From Myxococcota bacterium (GTDB taxonomy: Bacteria > Myxococcota_A > UBA9160 > UBA4427), in NCBI GenBank assembly GCA_028278345.1, contig JANQEL010000227.1, positions 1 through 43,923 of the forward strand: a stretch of DNA of 43,923 bases. Reading direction: 5' to 3'. This document shows positions 33,256 to 42,251 of this stretch, piece after piece. Each line of letters opens with the position of its first letter. Position 1 is the first letter of the stretch. The notes beneath the pieces are model-generated. The model saw nothing but the letters and a program-made list of their open reading frames with translations. It searched no databases and had not been told where the DNA came from. The position numbers were made by a program, and so were the translations under genes.

Positions 33256-33624
33256 ATGGTGAAGCGGGCCATCGTCCTGATCGATCACGGCAGTCGCCGC
33301 GACGAAGCGAACGCTCAGCTCGAGGCGGTCGCCGCAGCGGTGCGCGCGCGCTCGCCCGACGACCTCGTCGAGTGCGCCCACATGGAACTCGCCGAACCGA
33401 CCCTGGCCCAGGCGGTCGAGCGCTGCGTCGCCATTGGTGCCCGCGAGATCGTCGTGCACCCCTACTTCCTGGGGCCCGGCCGACATACGCAGGAGGACAT
33501 CCCGCGCTTGGTGGCCGAGATCGCCGCACAGCATCCCGACGTCTCGATCCGCACCAGCGAACCGCTCGGGGTTCACGCGGGTGTGGTCGAGGCCGTACTC
33601 GATCGCGTGAACGCTTCGAGCTGA
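33256..33624 (+). CDS. cbiX: CbiX/SirB-type sirohydrochlorin chelatase, small form
   Basis: This 122-aa single-domain chelatase inserts Co2+ or Fe2+ into sirohydrochlorin. The motif LIDHGSRRDEAN (8-19) carries the active-site His, and VVHPYFLGPGRHTQEDIP is the second metal-site motif. At 122 aa it is about half the size of two-domain CbiX/SirB and would act as a homodimer, like archaeal CbiX-S. The ATG at 33256 follows the ferredoxin stop. No other cobalamin or sirohaem genes are present, so the metal cannot be set. Confidence 0.9.
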   Translation: MVKRAIVLIDHGSRRDEANAQLEAVAAAVRARSPDDLVECAHMELAEPTLAQAVERCVAIGAREIVVHPYFLGPGRHTQEDIPRLVAEIAAQHPDVSIRTSEPLGVHAGVVEAVLDRVNASS

Positions 33625-33763
33625 CCCCGGCGATGGCGTCGTTGCCCGGCGCGCGCACCCCCTTCGCGCGTTAGCATCCGCCGCGCCCGGTTCCCGCGCG
33701 GAGGTCGTCATCACTCCCCCGAACAAAAACGCCAACGTCTTCGAAAAGGGGGGCCACCTCTAC

Positions 33764-35791
33764 ATGGTGGTCGCCGCGATTGCGGTGGGCCTCGCGGGCG
33801 CCGTCGGCGCGGTGCTCTTCCGTCTCCTGATTCGCACCGTCCAGGCGATCGCGTTCGGAGGGGTCGACGGGCTCTCGGCCCTGGCCGAGGAGGGGCTCGC
33901 CGCCGAGGCCACCGATCCCCTCGCCGAGGCGATGGAACTGCCGTGGTACTGGCGCATCGCCATCCCGGCGACGGGCGGGTTGATCGTCGGGCCCCTCATC
34001 TATTTCTTCGCGCGTGAAGCCCGCGGGCATGGGGTGCCCGAAGTGATGAAGGCGGTGGCGCTGCGCGGCGGGGTGATTCGCGCGCGCATCGTAGCGATCA
34101 AGGCGTTGGCTTCGGCGCTCTCGATCGGCACGGGCGGTTCGGTCGGTCGCGAAGGTCCGATCGTGCAGATCGGCTCGGCCTTCGGGTCGACGCTCGGGCA
34201 GGTACTTCGACTGCCGACGTTGCAGCTGCGTACCCTCGTGGGTTGCGGAGCGGCGGCCGGCATCTCGGCAACCTTCAACGCGCCGATCGCGGGCGCGCTC
34301 TTCGCAGCCGAGGTGATCATCGGCGGCTTCGCGGTGACGCAGTTCATGCCCATCGTGCTGTCTTCGGTGGTCGCCACCGTGGTGTCGCGCTTCTTCCTCG
34401 GCAACCACCCAGCGTTCGAGGTGCCGCCGTATCAGATCGTGAGCCCCCTCGAGGTGATCCCCTACATGGTGACCGGGGTCGCGGCGGGGCTCGTCGCGGT
34501 CGCGTTCATTCGCACGCTCAACGCCACCGAGATCTTCTGGGAGAAGCTTCCGATCCCGCAGTATCTGCAGGCCTGCATCGGTGGCGCGCTCGTCGGTGTG
34601 ATCGCGATCGAACTCCCCCAGGTACTCGGCGTGGGTTACACGACGATCACCGCTTCCCTCGAAGGATCGCTACCGGCCCTCACCCTCGCGATCCTCATCG
34701 TGGCCAAGATCGCCGCGACCTCGATCACGATCGGTTCCGGGGGTTCGGGCGGCGTCTTCGCACCTTCCCTCTTTCTCGGGGCGGTGACGGGCGGCTTCGT
34801 GGGTACGCACATCCACGCCCTCTTCCCCGAAGCCACTGCGACGTCGGGGGCCTACGCGCTGGTCACCATGGGCGCGCTGGTCGCCGCGACCACGCACGCG
34901 CCGATCAGTGCGATCATCATCATCTTCGAACTCACGCAGACGATCGACATCATCCCCGCCCTGATGACCGCCTGCGTGATCAGCACCCTGGTCTGCCAGC
35001 TGCTCTCGCGCGACTCCATCTATACGTCGAAGCTGCGCCGCCAGGGCATCGATCTGCTCGCCGAGGAAGACCCGAACGTCCTCAAGGGTCTCTACGTACG
35101 CGACGTGATCGACACCCAGCCCGAGGTGATCCCAGCCTCGGCGAACTTCCAGACCATCCTCGACCTCGTGGTGCAGAGCGATCACGCCCAGTTCTTCGTG
35201 GTCGATCGCGAAGAGAAACTCCTCGGCGCGATCTCGTTGGCCGAGGTGCGAAGGCTCATCTACGAGCGCGAGAACCTGCAACATGTGGTCGTCGCCGGAG
35301 ACCTCGTCGACCGCAACCGCCCCACCGTCACCGAAGAGGAAGACCTCTCGGTGGTGATGCAACTCTTCAGCGGAACGAGTCACGACGAATTCGCCGTCGT
35401 GCGCACCGACGACCCGAAGTCGATCGTCGGCACGGTGATGGAGAAGGACGTGATCGAGGCCCACAACCGCGAGTCGATGCGCCGCGATTTGCTCGGCGGC
35501 CTCTCGAGTCACCTCGGCGCCGTCGAGAAGGGCAGCACCGTCGACCTCGGCGGCGGCTATGCGCTGCGCGAAGTGATGGTGCCCTCCCACTACCTCAACC
35601 AGACCCTGCGCGATCTCTCCCTGCGCGAACGCACGGGGGTGCAGGTACTGCTCTTGCGCCGGGCGAAGAAGCTCGCGAGTCGCGCGCGCGAGGTGGTGGT
35701 GCCCGGCGCCGACGACGTGCTCGGCGAAGGCGACACCCTGGTGGTCGCCGGAAAGTGGGAAGCGCTCGAGGGTTTCGAGACCCCGCGCTAG
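33764..35791 (+). CDS. CLC-family chloride channel/transporter with CBS pair and RCK_C domain
   Basis: This 675-aa protein has a CLC membrane core (about 1-430), a CBS domain pair (about 445-570) and a C-terminal TrkA-C/RCK_C domain (about 590-670). The selectivity motifs are GHGVP (88-92, first motif), GREGP (128-132, with gating Glu130) and GVFAP (330-334). The first motif's Ser is His here, as in a large group of bacterial CLC proteins. CBS pairs bind adenosine nucleotides, so activity may respond to energy charge. I annotate the ATG at 33764, but in-frame codons run upstream to an ATC at 33710 that has GGAGG 5 bp before it, so a non-standard start adding 18 residues is possible. Confidence 0.92.
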   Translation: MVVAAIAVGLAGAVGAVLFRLLIRTVQAIAFGGVDGLSALAEEGLAAEATDPLAEAMELPWYWRIAIPATGGLIVGPLIYFFAREARGHGVPEVMKAVALRGGVIRARIVAIKALASALSIGTGGSVGREGPIVQIGSAFGSTLGQVLRLPTLQLRTLVGCGAAAGISATFNAPIAGALFAAEVIIGGFAVTQFMPIVLSSVVATVVSRFFLGNHPAFEVPPYQIVSPLEVIPYMVTGVAAGLVAVAFIRTLNATEIFWEKLPIPQYLQACIGGALVGVIAIELPQVLGVGYTTITASLEGSLPALTLAILIVAKIAATSITIGSGGSGGVFAPSLFLGAVTGGFVGTHIHALFPEATATSGAYALVTMGALVAATTHAPISAIIIIFELTQTIDIIPALMTACVISTLVCQLLSRDSIYTSKLRRQGIDLLAEEDPNVLKGLYVRDVIDTQPEVIPASANFQTILDLVVQSDHAQFFVVDREEKLLGAISLAEVRRLIYERENLQHVVVAGDLVDRNRPTVTEEEDLSVVMQLFSGTSHDEFAVVRTDDPKSIVGTVMEKDVIEAHNRESMRRDLLGGLSSHLGAVEKGSTVDLGGGYALREVMVPSHYLNQTLRDLSLRERTGVQVLLLRRAKKLASRAREVVVPGADDVLGEGDTLVVAGKWEALEGFETPR

Positions 35792-35801
35792 CCGCGGTGC
35801 C

Positions 35802-36410
35802 TCAGAGCTTCTGATCGAGGGTCAGGTCGACGCCGCTCGACCCCGGAAGGATCGGGTTCGCGATCTCACCGGCGAGATCACCGGGCAGCTTCGTCATCGC
35901 ATTGCCGTCGCCGTCGAGTCGTGCGGAGAGCGCGATCTCTCCCTCGAAGCGCATGCTCGGGATCATCACCTGGGCCTGACCGATCTCGAACTCGACCGGG
36001 AAGCTCGGGCGCTCGACGCGAACGACTGCGAGCGGCGGGCCGCCCACCTGGCCGTGGCGGCGCGCGATCACGAAGAGCAGGGCGTCCGCGGGGGCAGCGC
36101 CTTCGAGGCCGGCGGCGAGTTCGACCCGGCCGCGAATCACTTCGGCGGCGCTCGCGGTGTTGCCCGTGTTGCCCCGGGTCGGGCTCGGATCGAGGGCCGG
36201 CTCGCCGCGCTGGGTGGGCGCTGCCGGATTCATCGGCCCGGCGCTCCCCGGGCGCTGCGCCCGACGCGCGCCATCGGGGTAGATGCGGTCGAGGTTCGGT
36301 TGGGACGCCTCTTCGTCGGGGTCGTAGGGCCCGATGCCGCGATCGCAGGCGAACGAACCTGCGACGGCGAGCGCGACGAACATCCGGATGAACGACTTGC
36401 AATCGAGCAT
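35802..36410 (-). CDS. Probable lipoprotein with a CcmI/CycH C-terminal-like domain
   Basis: This 202-aa protein starts with a signal sequence ending SFAC at residues 19-22, a plausible though not ideal lipobox (C22). After a Pro/Asp-rich linker (about 25-90), a beta-rich domain begins at VIRGRVELAAGL (about 92-103) and ends ANPILPGSSGVDLTLDQ. That order (RGRVELA, DALLFVIARRHG, GPPLAVVRV, MRFEGEIALSARL, PGDLAGEI) matches the C-terminal Ig-like domain of the cytochrome c biogenesis protein CcmI. No other ccm gene is present. The start at 36410 is fixed by the signal peptide; the antisense thiC gene begins 151 bp away. Its role is unknown. Confidence 0.7.
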   Translation of the reverse strand: MLDCKSFIRMFVALAVAGSFACDRGIGPYDPDEEASQPNLDRIYPDGARRAQRPGSAGPMNPAAPTQRGEPALDPSPTRGNTGNTASAAEVIRGRVELAAGLEGAAPADALLFVIARRHGQVGGPPLAVVRVERPSFPVEFEIGQAQVMIPSMRFEGEIALSARLDGDGNAMTKLPGDLAGEIANPILPGSSGVDLTLDQKL

Positions 36411-36560
36411 GGCGTGCGACCTTAGCTTCCTTCCCGCCGTTCGCGATGCATTGCCACACCGATAGAGGTGAAATGCCGCGCGGTTCCGTGATACGGTCGA
36501 CTCGCTTCGGCCGCGGAACCGGCCACGCGCGTCCAACCGGGAGCCGCAGGGAGAAAATCC

Positions 36561-38423
<1,863 letters not shown>

Positions 38424-38449
38424 CGCTTCGCCGACCCCCGAAACGCAAA

Positions 38450-38479
38450 GCGCCTCGGAATCTCTCGACTCCGAGGCGC
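38450..38479 (+). terminator. Hairpin after thiC
   Basis: GCGCCTCGGA (38450-38459) and TCCGAGGCGC (38470-38479) form a perfect 10-bp stem with a 10-base loop, 27 bp after the thiC stop. No T-run follows, so it may act with Rho or stabilise the mRNA end. A second stem follows at 38486-38517. Confidence 0.6.
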
Positions 38480-38485
38480 GAAAGT

Positions 38486-38517
38486 TCGAAGCCGTTCCCC
38501 CCCCGGTTTGGCTTCGA
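38486..38517 (+). repeat. Second inverted repeat after thiC
   Basis: TCGAAGCC (38486-38493) pairs with GGCTTCGA (38510-38517) across a C-rich 16-base loop, 6 bp after the first stem. Two stacked hairpins in tandem are more than needed for termination. They may belong to the structured region that continues to about 38640. Confidence 0.55.
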
Positions 38518-38916
38518 TCTTGACCTCACTCTTCGGAGCCGGGGTCCGGGGAGTTGAGTGATTTCTTGCCTGTCAGGCGCATAATTGCTGCGCGCTGGCG
38601 AGGGGGCGGCCCCCCGATCGGCTCGGACGGGCCGCGCCCCGTCGCAGGTCGATCGCATAAAGTCGCGTTTCTACGAGAGAATCCCGTAGCCAGTTCCGAG
38701 CCCGTGGTGTATGCTCTGTCGCTTCGAAAAATTGCTTTAAATTCAAGGACTTACGAGATTCTTCGCCCGTCGTAACCGGCTGATCTTGCGCGCGTACCGC
38801 TGTTCAGACTGCCGAGGCTGCGTGCGGGCCTGTTTCTCGAACTCTTCCCCACGCTTCGGGGACCCATTCTAGACGGTCGGTGACAGTCGGCAGGCAGGGA
38901 GAGAAGGGAGCGCGCG

Positions 38917-39120
38917 ATGGACGTCAAGATCAAGCTCGAAGTGGAATTCAGCATCACCGAAAGCGGTCTCGAAGACGCCTTCGACGAGTACGATGAGCTG
39001 ACGGTCGAAGGCTTGCTGCGCGAGCTGCTCGACAAGTCTGTCGCCTGTGACGACATCGCGGTCAAGGTCATCGCCGGTCCGAACACCCTCGAAGAGTACG
39101 ACGAAGCCAGCGGCTCCTGA
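38917..39120 (+). CDS. Small acidic protein of unknown function
   Basis: This 67-aa protein has a strongly acidic composition (about 20 Asp/Glu). It has a beta-strand start (MDVKIKLEVEFSI) and a helix with EGLLRELLDKSVACDDIAV. No family was recognised. A purine-rich GGGAGAGAAGGGAG lies upstream, which supports translation. The next gene, a LON-N protein, starts 6 bp after its stop, so they form a small operon. It could be a partner or adaptor of that protein, but this is speculation. Confidence 0.6.
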   Translation: MDVKIKLEVEFSITESGLEDAFDEYDELTVEGLLRELLDKSVACDDIAVKVIAGPNTLEEYDEASGS

Positions 39121-39126
39121 GCCGGC

Positions 39127-39840
39127 GTGGCGGACCCCGCCCAGGGCACATCGACTCCCCCCTCCCCCACCGACACCGACCCGAGCGTTCGCACGATCCC
39201 GCTCTTTCCGTTGGCAACGGTCGTGCTGCTCCCCGCGGTGCGCGTGCCGCTCTTCATCTTCGAGCCGCGCTATCGGCAGATGACCCGGGCCGCGCTTTCG
39301 GACGAGCGTTTGATCGGCATGTGCACGGTTCTGCCCGAAGGTCGTGTCGCGATGGAAGGCGACCCGGAGATCTACCCGGTCGGTTGCCTGGGTCACATCG
39401 AGCACGCCAAAGAGCGACCCGACGGCACGTGGGACATCGTGCTCGAAGGCCTCGCCCGCTTCGAAGTCGAACGCGAACTCGAAAAGCCCGAGGGGCGTTT
39501 GTTCCGCGAGGCGCGCGTTCGACTGCTCGAAGAAGAAACGGCACCCAAAGCCGATGTCACTCGCTTGCGGGCCGAAGTTCACCGCAGCTATGGTGACGTG
39601 CTCGCACTGTTGGCACCCCAGAACGTCGAAGCCTTCGAGGCGCAGAACTTCGACGCCATCTCCGACGACGTGTATGCCAACACCATTTCTCTATCCCTCG
39701 ACATCGACCCGGTAGAGAAACAGAGTTTGCTCGAAAGCAGTGGCGTGCTTTCGCGACTCGAACGCGTACTCGCTCTGCTCGAGTTCCAACTTGCGGAGTC
39801 GAAGGTGCGCAACGCAACGAATCCGAAGACGTTGCAGTAG
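39127..39840 (+). CDS. LON substrate-binding (LON-N) domain protein
   Basis: This 237-aa protein is a stand-alone LON N-terminal domain. It begins the domain with IPLFPLATVVLLPAVRVPLFIFEPRYRQM (about 24-52) and includes GCLGHIEHAKERPDGTWDIVLEG (about 86-108), ending in a helical region. It has no AAA+ or protease part, so it cannot cut protein by itself. Such proteins may bind substrates for Lon or act independently. A Thr/Pro-rich N-terminal 20 residues precedes the domain. It starts with GTG, 6 bp after the 67-aa gene. Confidence 0.87.
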   Translation: MADPAQGTSTPPSPTDTDPSVRTIPLFPLATVVLLPAVRVPLFIFEPRYRQMTRAALSDERLIGMCTVLPEGRVAMEGDPEIYPVGCLGHIEHAKERPDGTWDIVLEGLARFEVERELEKPEGRLFREARVRLLEEETAPKADVTRLRAEVHRSYGDVLALLAPQNVEAFEAQNFDAISDDVYANTISLSLDIDPVEKQSLLESSGVLSRLERVLALLEFQLAESKVRNATNPKTLQ

Positions 39841-40287
39841 CCATTCTCTCGCGAATTCGCGCTCGAATCACGGTCTGATCGCCGTTTTCGGAATCTCGCG
39901 CATTTGTGAGAAAAACAAAGAATTTCTTCGTTTCGACGAGTTTCGTTTTCGGGCGAAATCGACCCGGTGACACGCGATCGCAGTCGGCGAACTCATCTCA
40001 AGTGTGAAGTGGAACTCCTCGGATTCGCAGCACGTTCCGAAAACCAAACATCGGTACGAGTATCGCGGACGGCTTCACTTCGTAACGCACCATTGTGTCG
40101 GCGCATTTGAACATTCGAGTCGATTCTTCTTTGCGAAAACGTGACATGCGTGGTTAACTGCGCGCCCGCTCGGGTTCCAGCAGAACGACCCAACCCGAGG
40201 CTCCGAAAACCTTCAGACGACAGCGCGCAAAGACGTCTTCCTCCTACTCGAACCACCCCCTCGAGACGTCGATGCCATCGAGGCTTC
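39841..40287. other. 447-bp upstream region of dnaA
   Basis: This stretch is richer in A+T than the flanks, above all 39900-39960 and 40080-40150, and holds no credible gene. It contains CGCGAATTCGCG (39850-39861) just after the LON-N stop. I searched by eye for 9-mer DnaA boxes of the TTATCCACA type on both strands and found none convincing. It probably holds the dnaA promoter. A frame open upstream to 40141 is rejected because its residues are Arg/Pro-rich and unlike DnaA. Confidence 0.5.
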
Positions 40288-42075
40288 ATGACCTTACCCC
40301 CCAAGGTCTGGGACGGCGCTCGCCGCCGTCTTCGAGATGAACTCGCTCCCGTTTCGTACGAGATGTGGATCGCGAAGATCGTCGCACGGGCTGCAGAGCC
40401 CGACCGCGAAGGCGGCCGTGCCGATGGCGGCGTCGAATCCGGCGCCGATGCGATCGAGCTCTTGTGCCCGAACCACTTCCACGCGGTGCGCGTGCGCGAC
40501 TTCTTTTCGAAGCCGATCCATGACGCACTGCAGGCCGAGTTGGGGCGCCGCGTCGCGGTACGCATCGGGGTTGCGACGGATCGTCCCGCGGAAGCGGATC
40601 AAGCCGATTGCGCTGCGGCCGTTCCCCAGGTGAAGTCCCCCGAAGCGAAGGCCGCCAAGGCGAAAGCCGAGCCGGCGATGACGCTCGGCAAGAGCAGCGT
40701 CGACAGCGGTTCTTGCGATGCCGTTCGAATGGTCGTGCCCCGCCCGAAGCGCCGCACCGAGACCACCCCGATCGGCGATGCCCTCGGCTCGCTCCTCGGG
40801 GGCACGCCGGCCGTGTCGAAGGCAACCGCAAGCGCCCGGGGCGACGAAGCGAAGCCCACGCCGGGCGCTTCCGAACCCTGCCGCGAGCGCCGGCCCGAAC
40901 GTCCGCGTCGCGCCGTCGCCACCCGACCCGTCGCCCATGCCCATGCCCACGCCCACGCTCACGCCGCCGCAGCAGGCGGAGCCCGCGTCGGTCCTTCGAC
41001 CGCTTCGATGCGCCAACCCACCTTCCCCCTCACCTTCGATGCCTTCACGGTCGGCCCCGCCAACGCGCTGGCGCGCGAGGCCGCGATGGCCCTCGCCACC
41101 CCGGCTTCGAATGGCGGGCAGCTCGGCCTCAACCAGGTGTTCATCGTTTCGGGCTCCGGGCTGGGCAAGACCCATCTCGCGCGCGCGGCCGCCGCCGAGG
41201 GTGCGCGCACGATCGGCCCGCGCGCCCGTTATACGACGGCCGAGACCTTCACGAGCGAGTTCACGAGCGCTATTCGCGGCGACAAGATGCACAGCTTCAA
41301 GAAGCGCTACCGCGGGGAGTGCGATCTGTTGGTCGTCGACGACGTTCAGTTCCTCGAAGGCAAGGCCGCCACCCAGCTCGAGTTCTTCCACACCGTGCAA
41401 CACGTGCTCGACGCGGGTGGGCGCGTGCTCCTCACCGGCGACCGCTTTCCCCAGGAGCTCACCCACCTCGATCCGCGGGTTCGCGCGCGCATCGCGAGCA
41501 GCGTGGTGGCCGAAGTCCAGGATCCCGACGCGGGGCTGCGGGGTGAGATCCTGCGCGCCAAGGCCGCCCACGGCGGCGTTCGGCTGCCCGACGATTGCGT
41601 CGAGCTGCTGGTCGAGCGCGTCGAGGGCAGCGTACGTGAGCTCGAAGGCGCGCTGATCCAACTCGTGACCGTCGCCTCGCTGTTCAAGCGCCCGATCGAT
41701 CTCGATCTCACGCGCGAGAGTCTCGACGGGCGCGCGCGGAGCCTGCGCCTGGTCGACACCCCCGCCACCACCCAGGTGGTGATCGAGACCGTCGCCGGCT
41801 TCTTCAAGACGACCCCCGACGCGCTGGCCTCGCGTTCGCGCCGGCGCGATGTCCTCGTGCCGCGGCAGATCGCGATGTACCTGTGCCGCCGCTTCACCGA
41901 CGCATCGCTGGCGGACGTGGGGCGCGAGCTCAATCGCGATCACCCCTCGGTCGCGAACGCCATCCGCAAGATCGAGCGCAACCTGCTCGAGAACGTCCGC
42001 CTGCGATATCAGGTCGAGGCGCTGATCGGGCGGCTGCGCGAGCTCGGGCACCGGCCGATCCACTCGGCGGACTGA
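40288..42075 (+). CDS. dnaA: Chromosomal replication initiator protein DnaA
   Basis: This 595-aa AAA+ protein binds DnaA boxes and melts the origin. Domain I (about 1-90) starts MTLPPKVWDGARRRLRDEL. Domain III has Walker A at 289-295 (GSGLGKT), Walker B at LLVVDDVQFL, and a sensor region near RVRARIASSVVAEV. Domain IV ends with DHPSVANAIRKIE (551-563), the DnaA-box-contact signature. Domain II is long (about 90-250), Ala/Pro/Arg-rich, with five Ala-His repeats (216-225). The start at 40288 fits domain I. It is flanked by a LON-N gene and a diguanylate cyclase, not dnaN or recF. DnaA is usually 440-520 aa, so the extra length comes from the linker. Confidence 0.92.
   Translation: MTLPPKVWDGARRRLRDELAPVSYEMWIAKIVARAAEPDREGGRADGGVESGADAIELLCPNHFHAVRVRDFFSKPIHDALQAELGRRVAVRIGVATDRPAEADQADCAAAVPQVKSPEAKAAKAKAEPAMTLGKSSVDSGSCDAVRMVVPRPKRRTETTPIGDALGSLLGGTPAVSKATASARGDEAKPTPGASEPCRERRPERPRRAVATRPVAHAHAHAHAHAAAAGGARVGPSTASMRQPTFPLTFDAFTVGPANALAREAAMALATPASNGGQLGLNQVFIVSGSGLGKTHLARAAAAEGARTIGPRARYTTAETFTSEFTSAIRGDKMHSFKKRYRGECDLLVVDDVQFLEGKAATQLEFFHTVQHVLDAGGRVLLTGDRFPQELTHLDPRVRARIASSVVAEVQDPDAGLRGEILRAKAAHGGVRLPDDCVELLVERVEGSVRELEGALIQLVTVASLFKRPIDLDLTRESLDGRARSLRLVDTPATTQVVIETVAGFFKTTPDALASRSRRRDVLVPRQIAMYLCRRFTDASLADVGRELNRDHPSVANAIRKIERNLLENVRLRYQVEALIGRLRELGHRPIHSAD
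40933..40962 (+). repeat. Hexanucleotide repeat in dnaA domain II
   Basis: Five tandem copies of GCCCAY (GCCCAT x2, GCCCAC x2, GCTCAC) encode an Ala-His repeat in the flexible linker of DnaA. Slippage could change the copy number by whole codons without a frameshift. Confidence 0.8.
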
Positions 42076-42138
42076 GCGGCAGGCGAGCGGCACCCGAGAG
42101 GCAGAATCCGCAATACGCACGCAGGCATCGGTGCGTTC

Positions 42139-42183
42139 TGTCGGCCTGGCCTGTCGGCCCCTGACGTTTTGTCGGCTTTGTCG
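42139..42183. repeat. Cluster of TGTCGG-type repeats upstream of the cyclase gene
   Basis: TGTCGGCC occurs at 42139-42146 and 42152-42159, TGTCGGC at 42170-42176, and TGTCG at 42179-42183, all in the same direction with steps of 13, 18 and 9 bp. They lie in the 176-bp gap between dnaA and the diguanylate cyclase gene, so could be sites for a regulator. Chance recurrence in this GC-rich DNA is possible. Confidence 0.35.
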
Positions 42184-42251
42184 ACCGAAGGGCCGCGGGC
42201 TCGTCGTCGAGGTTCAAGCGGGTATGAGAATGCGCCGAAACTCCAACGAGT

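Larger units (their letters stand above)
38424..38916. other. 493-bp structured non-coding gap between thiC and the 67-aa gene
   Basis: No protein gene is credible here. After the two thiC hairpins come TCACTC/GAGTGA (38526-38531 and 38556-38561) followed by ATTTCTT, a GCCTGTCAGGC palindrome (38568-38578), and a long GC stem (about 38602-38640, one bulge). From 38641 to about 38770 the DNA is A+T-rich and probably holds a promoter for the next gene, though no exact -35/-10 pair stands out. A CTACG/CGTAG stem lies near 38671-38689. It may encode a small RNA or a leader; no known family was recognised. Confidence 0.5.

Noticed and set aside
39850..39861. CGCGAATTCGCG palindrome after the LON-N gene.
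   Set aside because: It is 12 bp and perfect, but with no paired sites and no T-run it is as likely to be chance in this sequence.
40294..42120. A 608-codon minus-strand frame opposite dnaA.
   Set aside because: dnaA has all its domains on the plus strand; the antisense residues are low-complexity.
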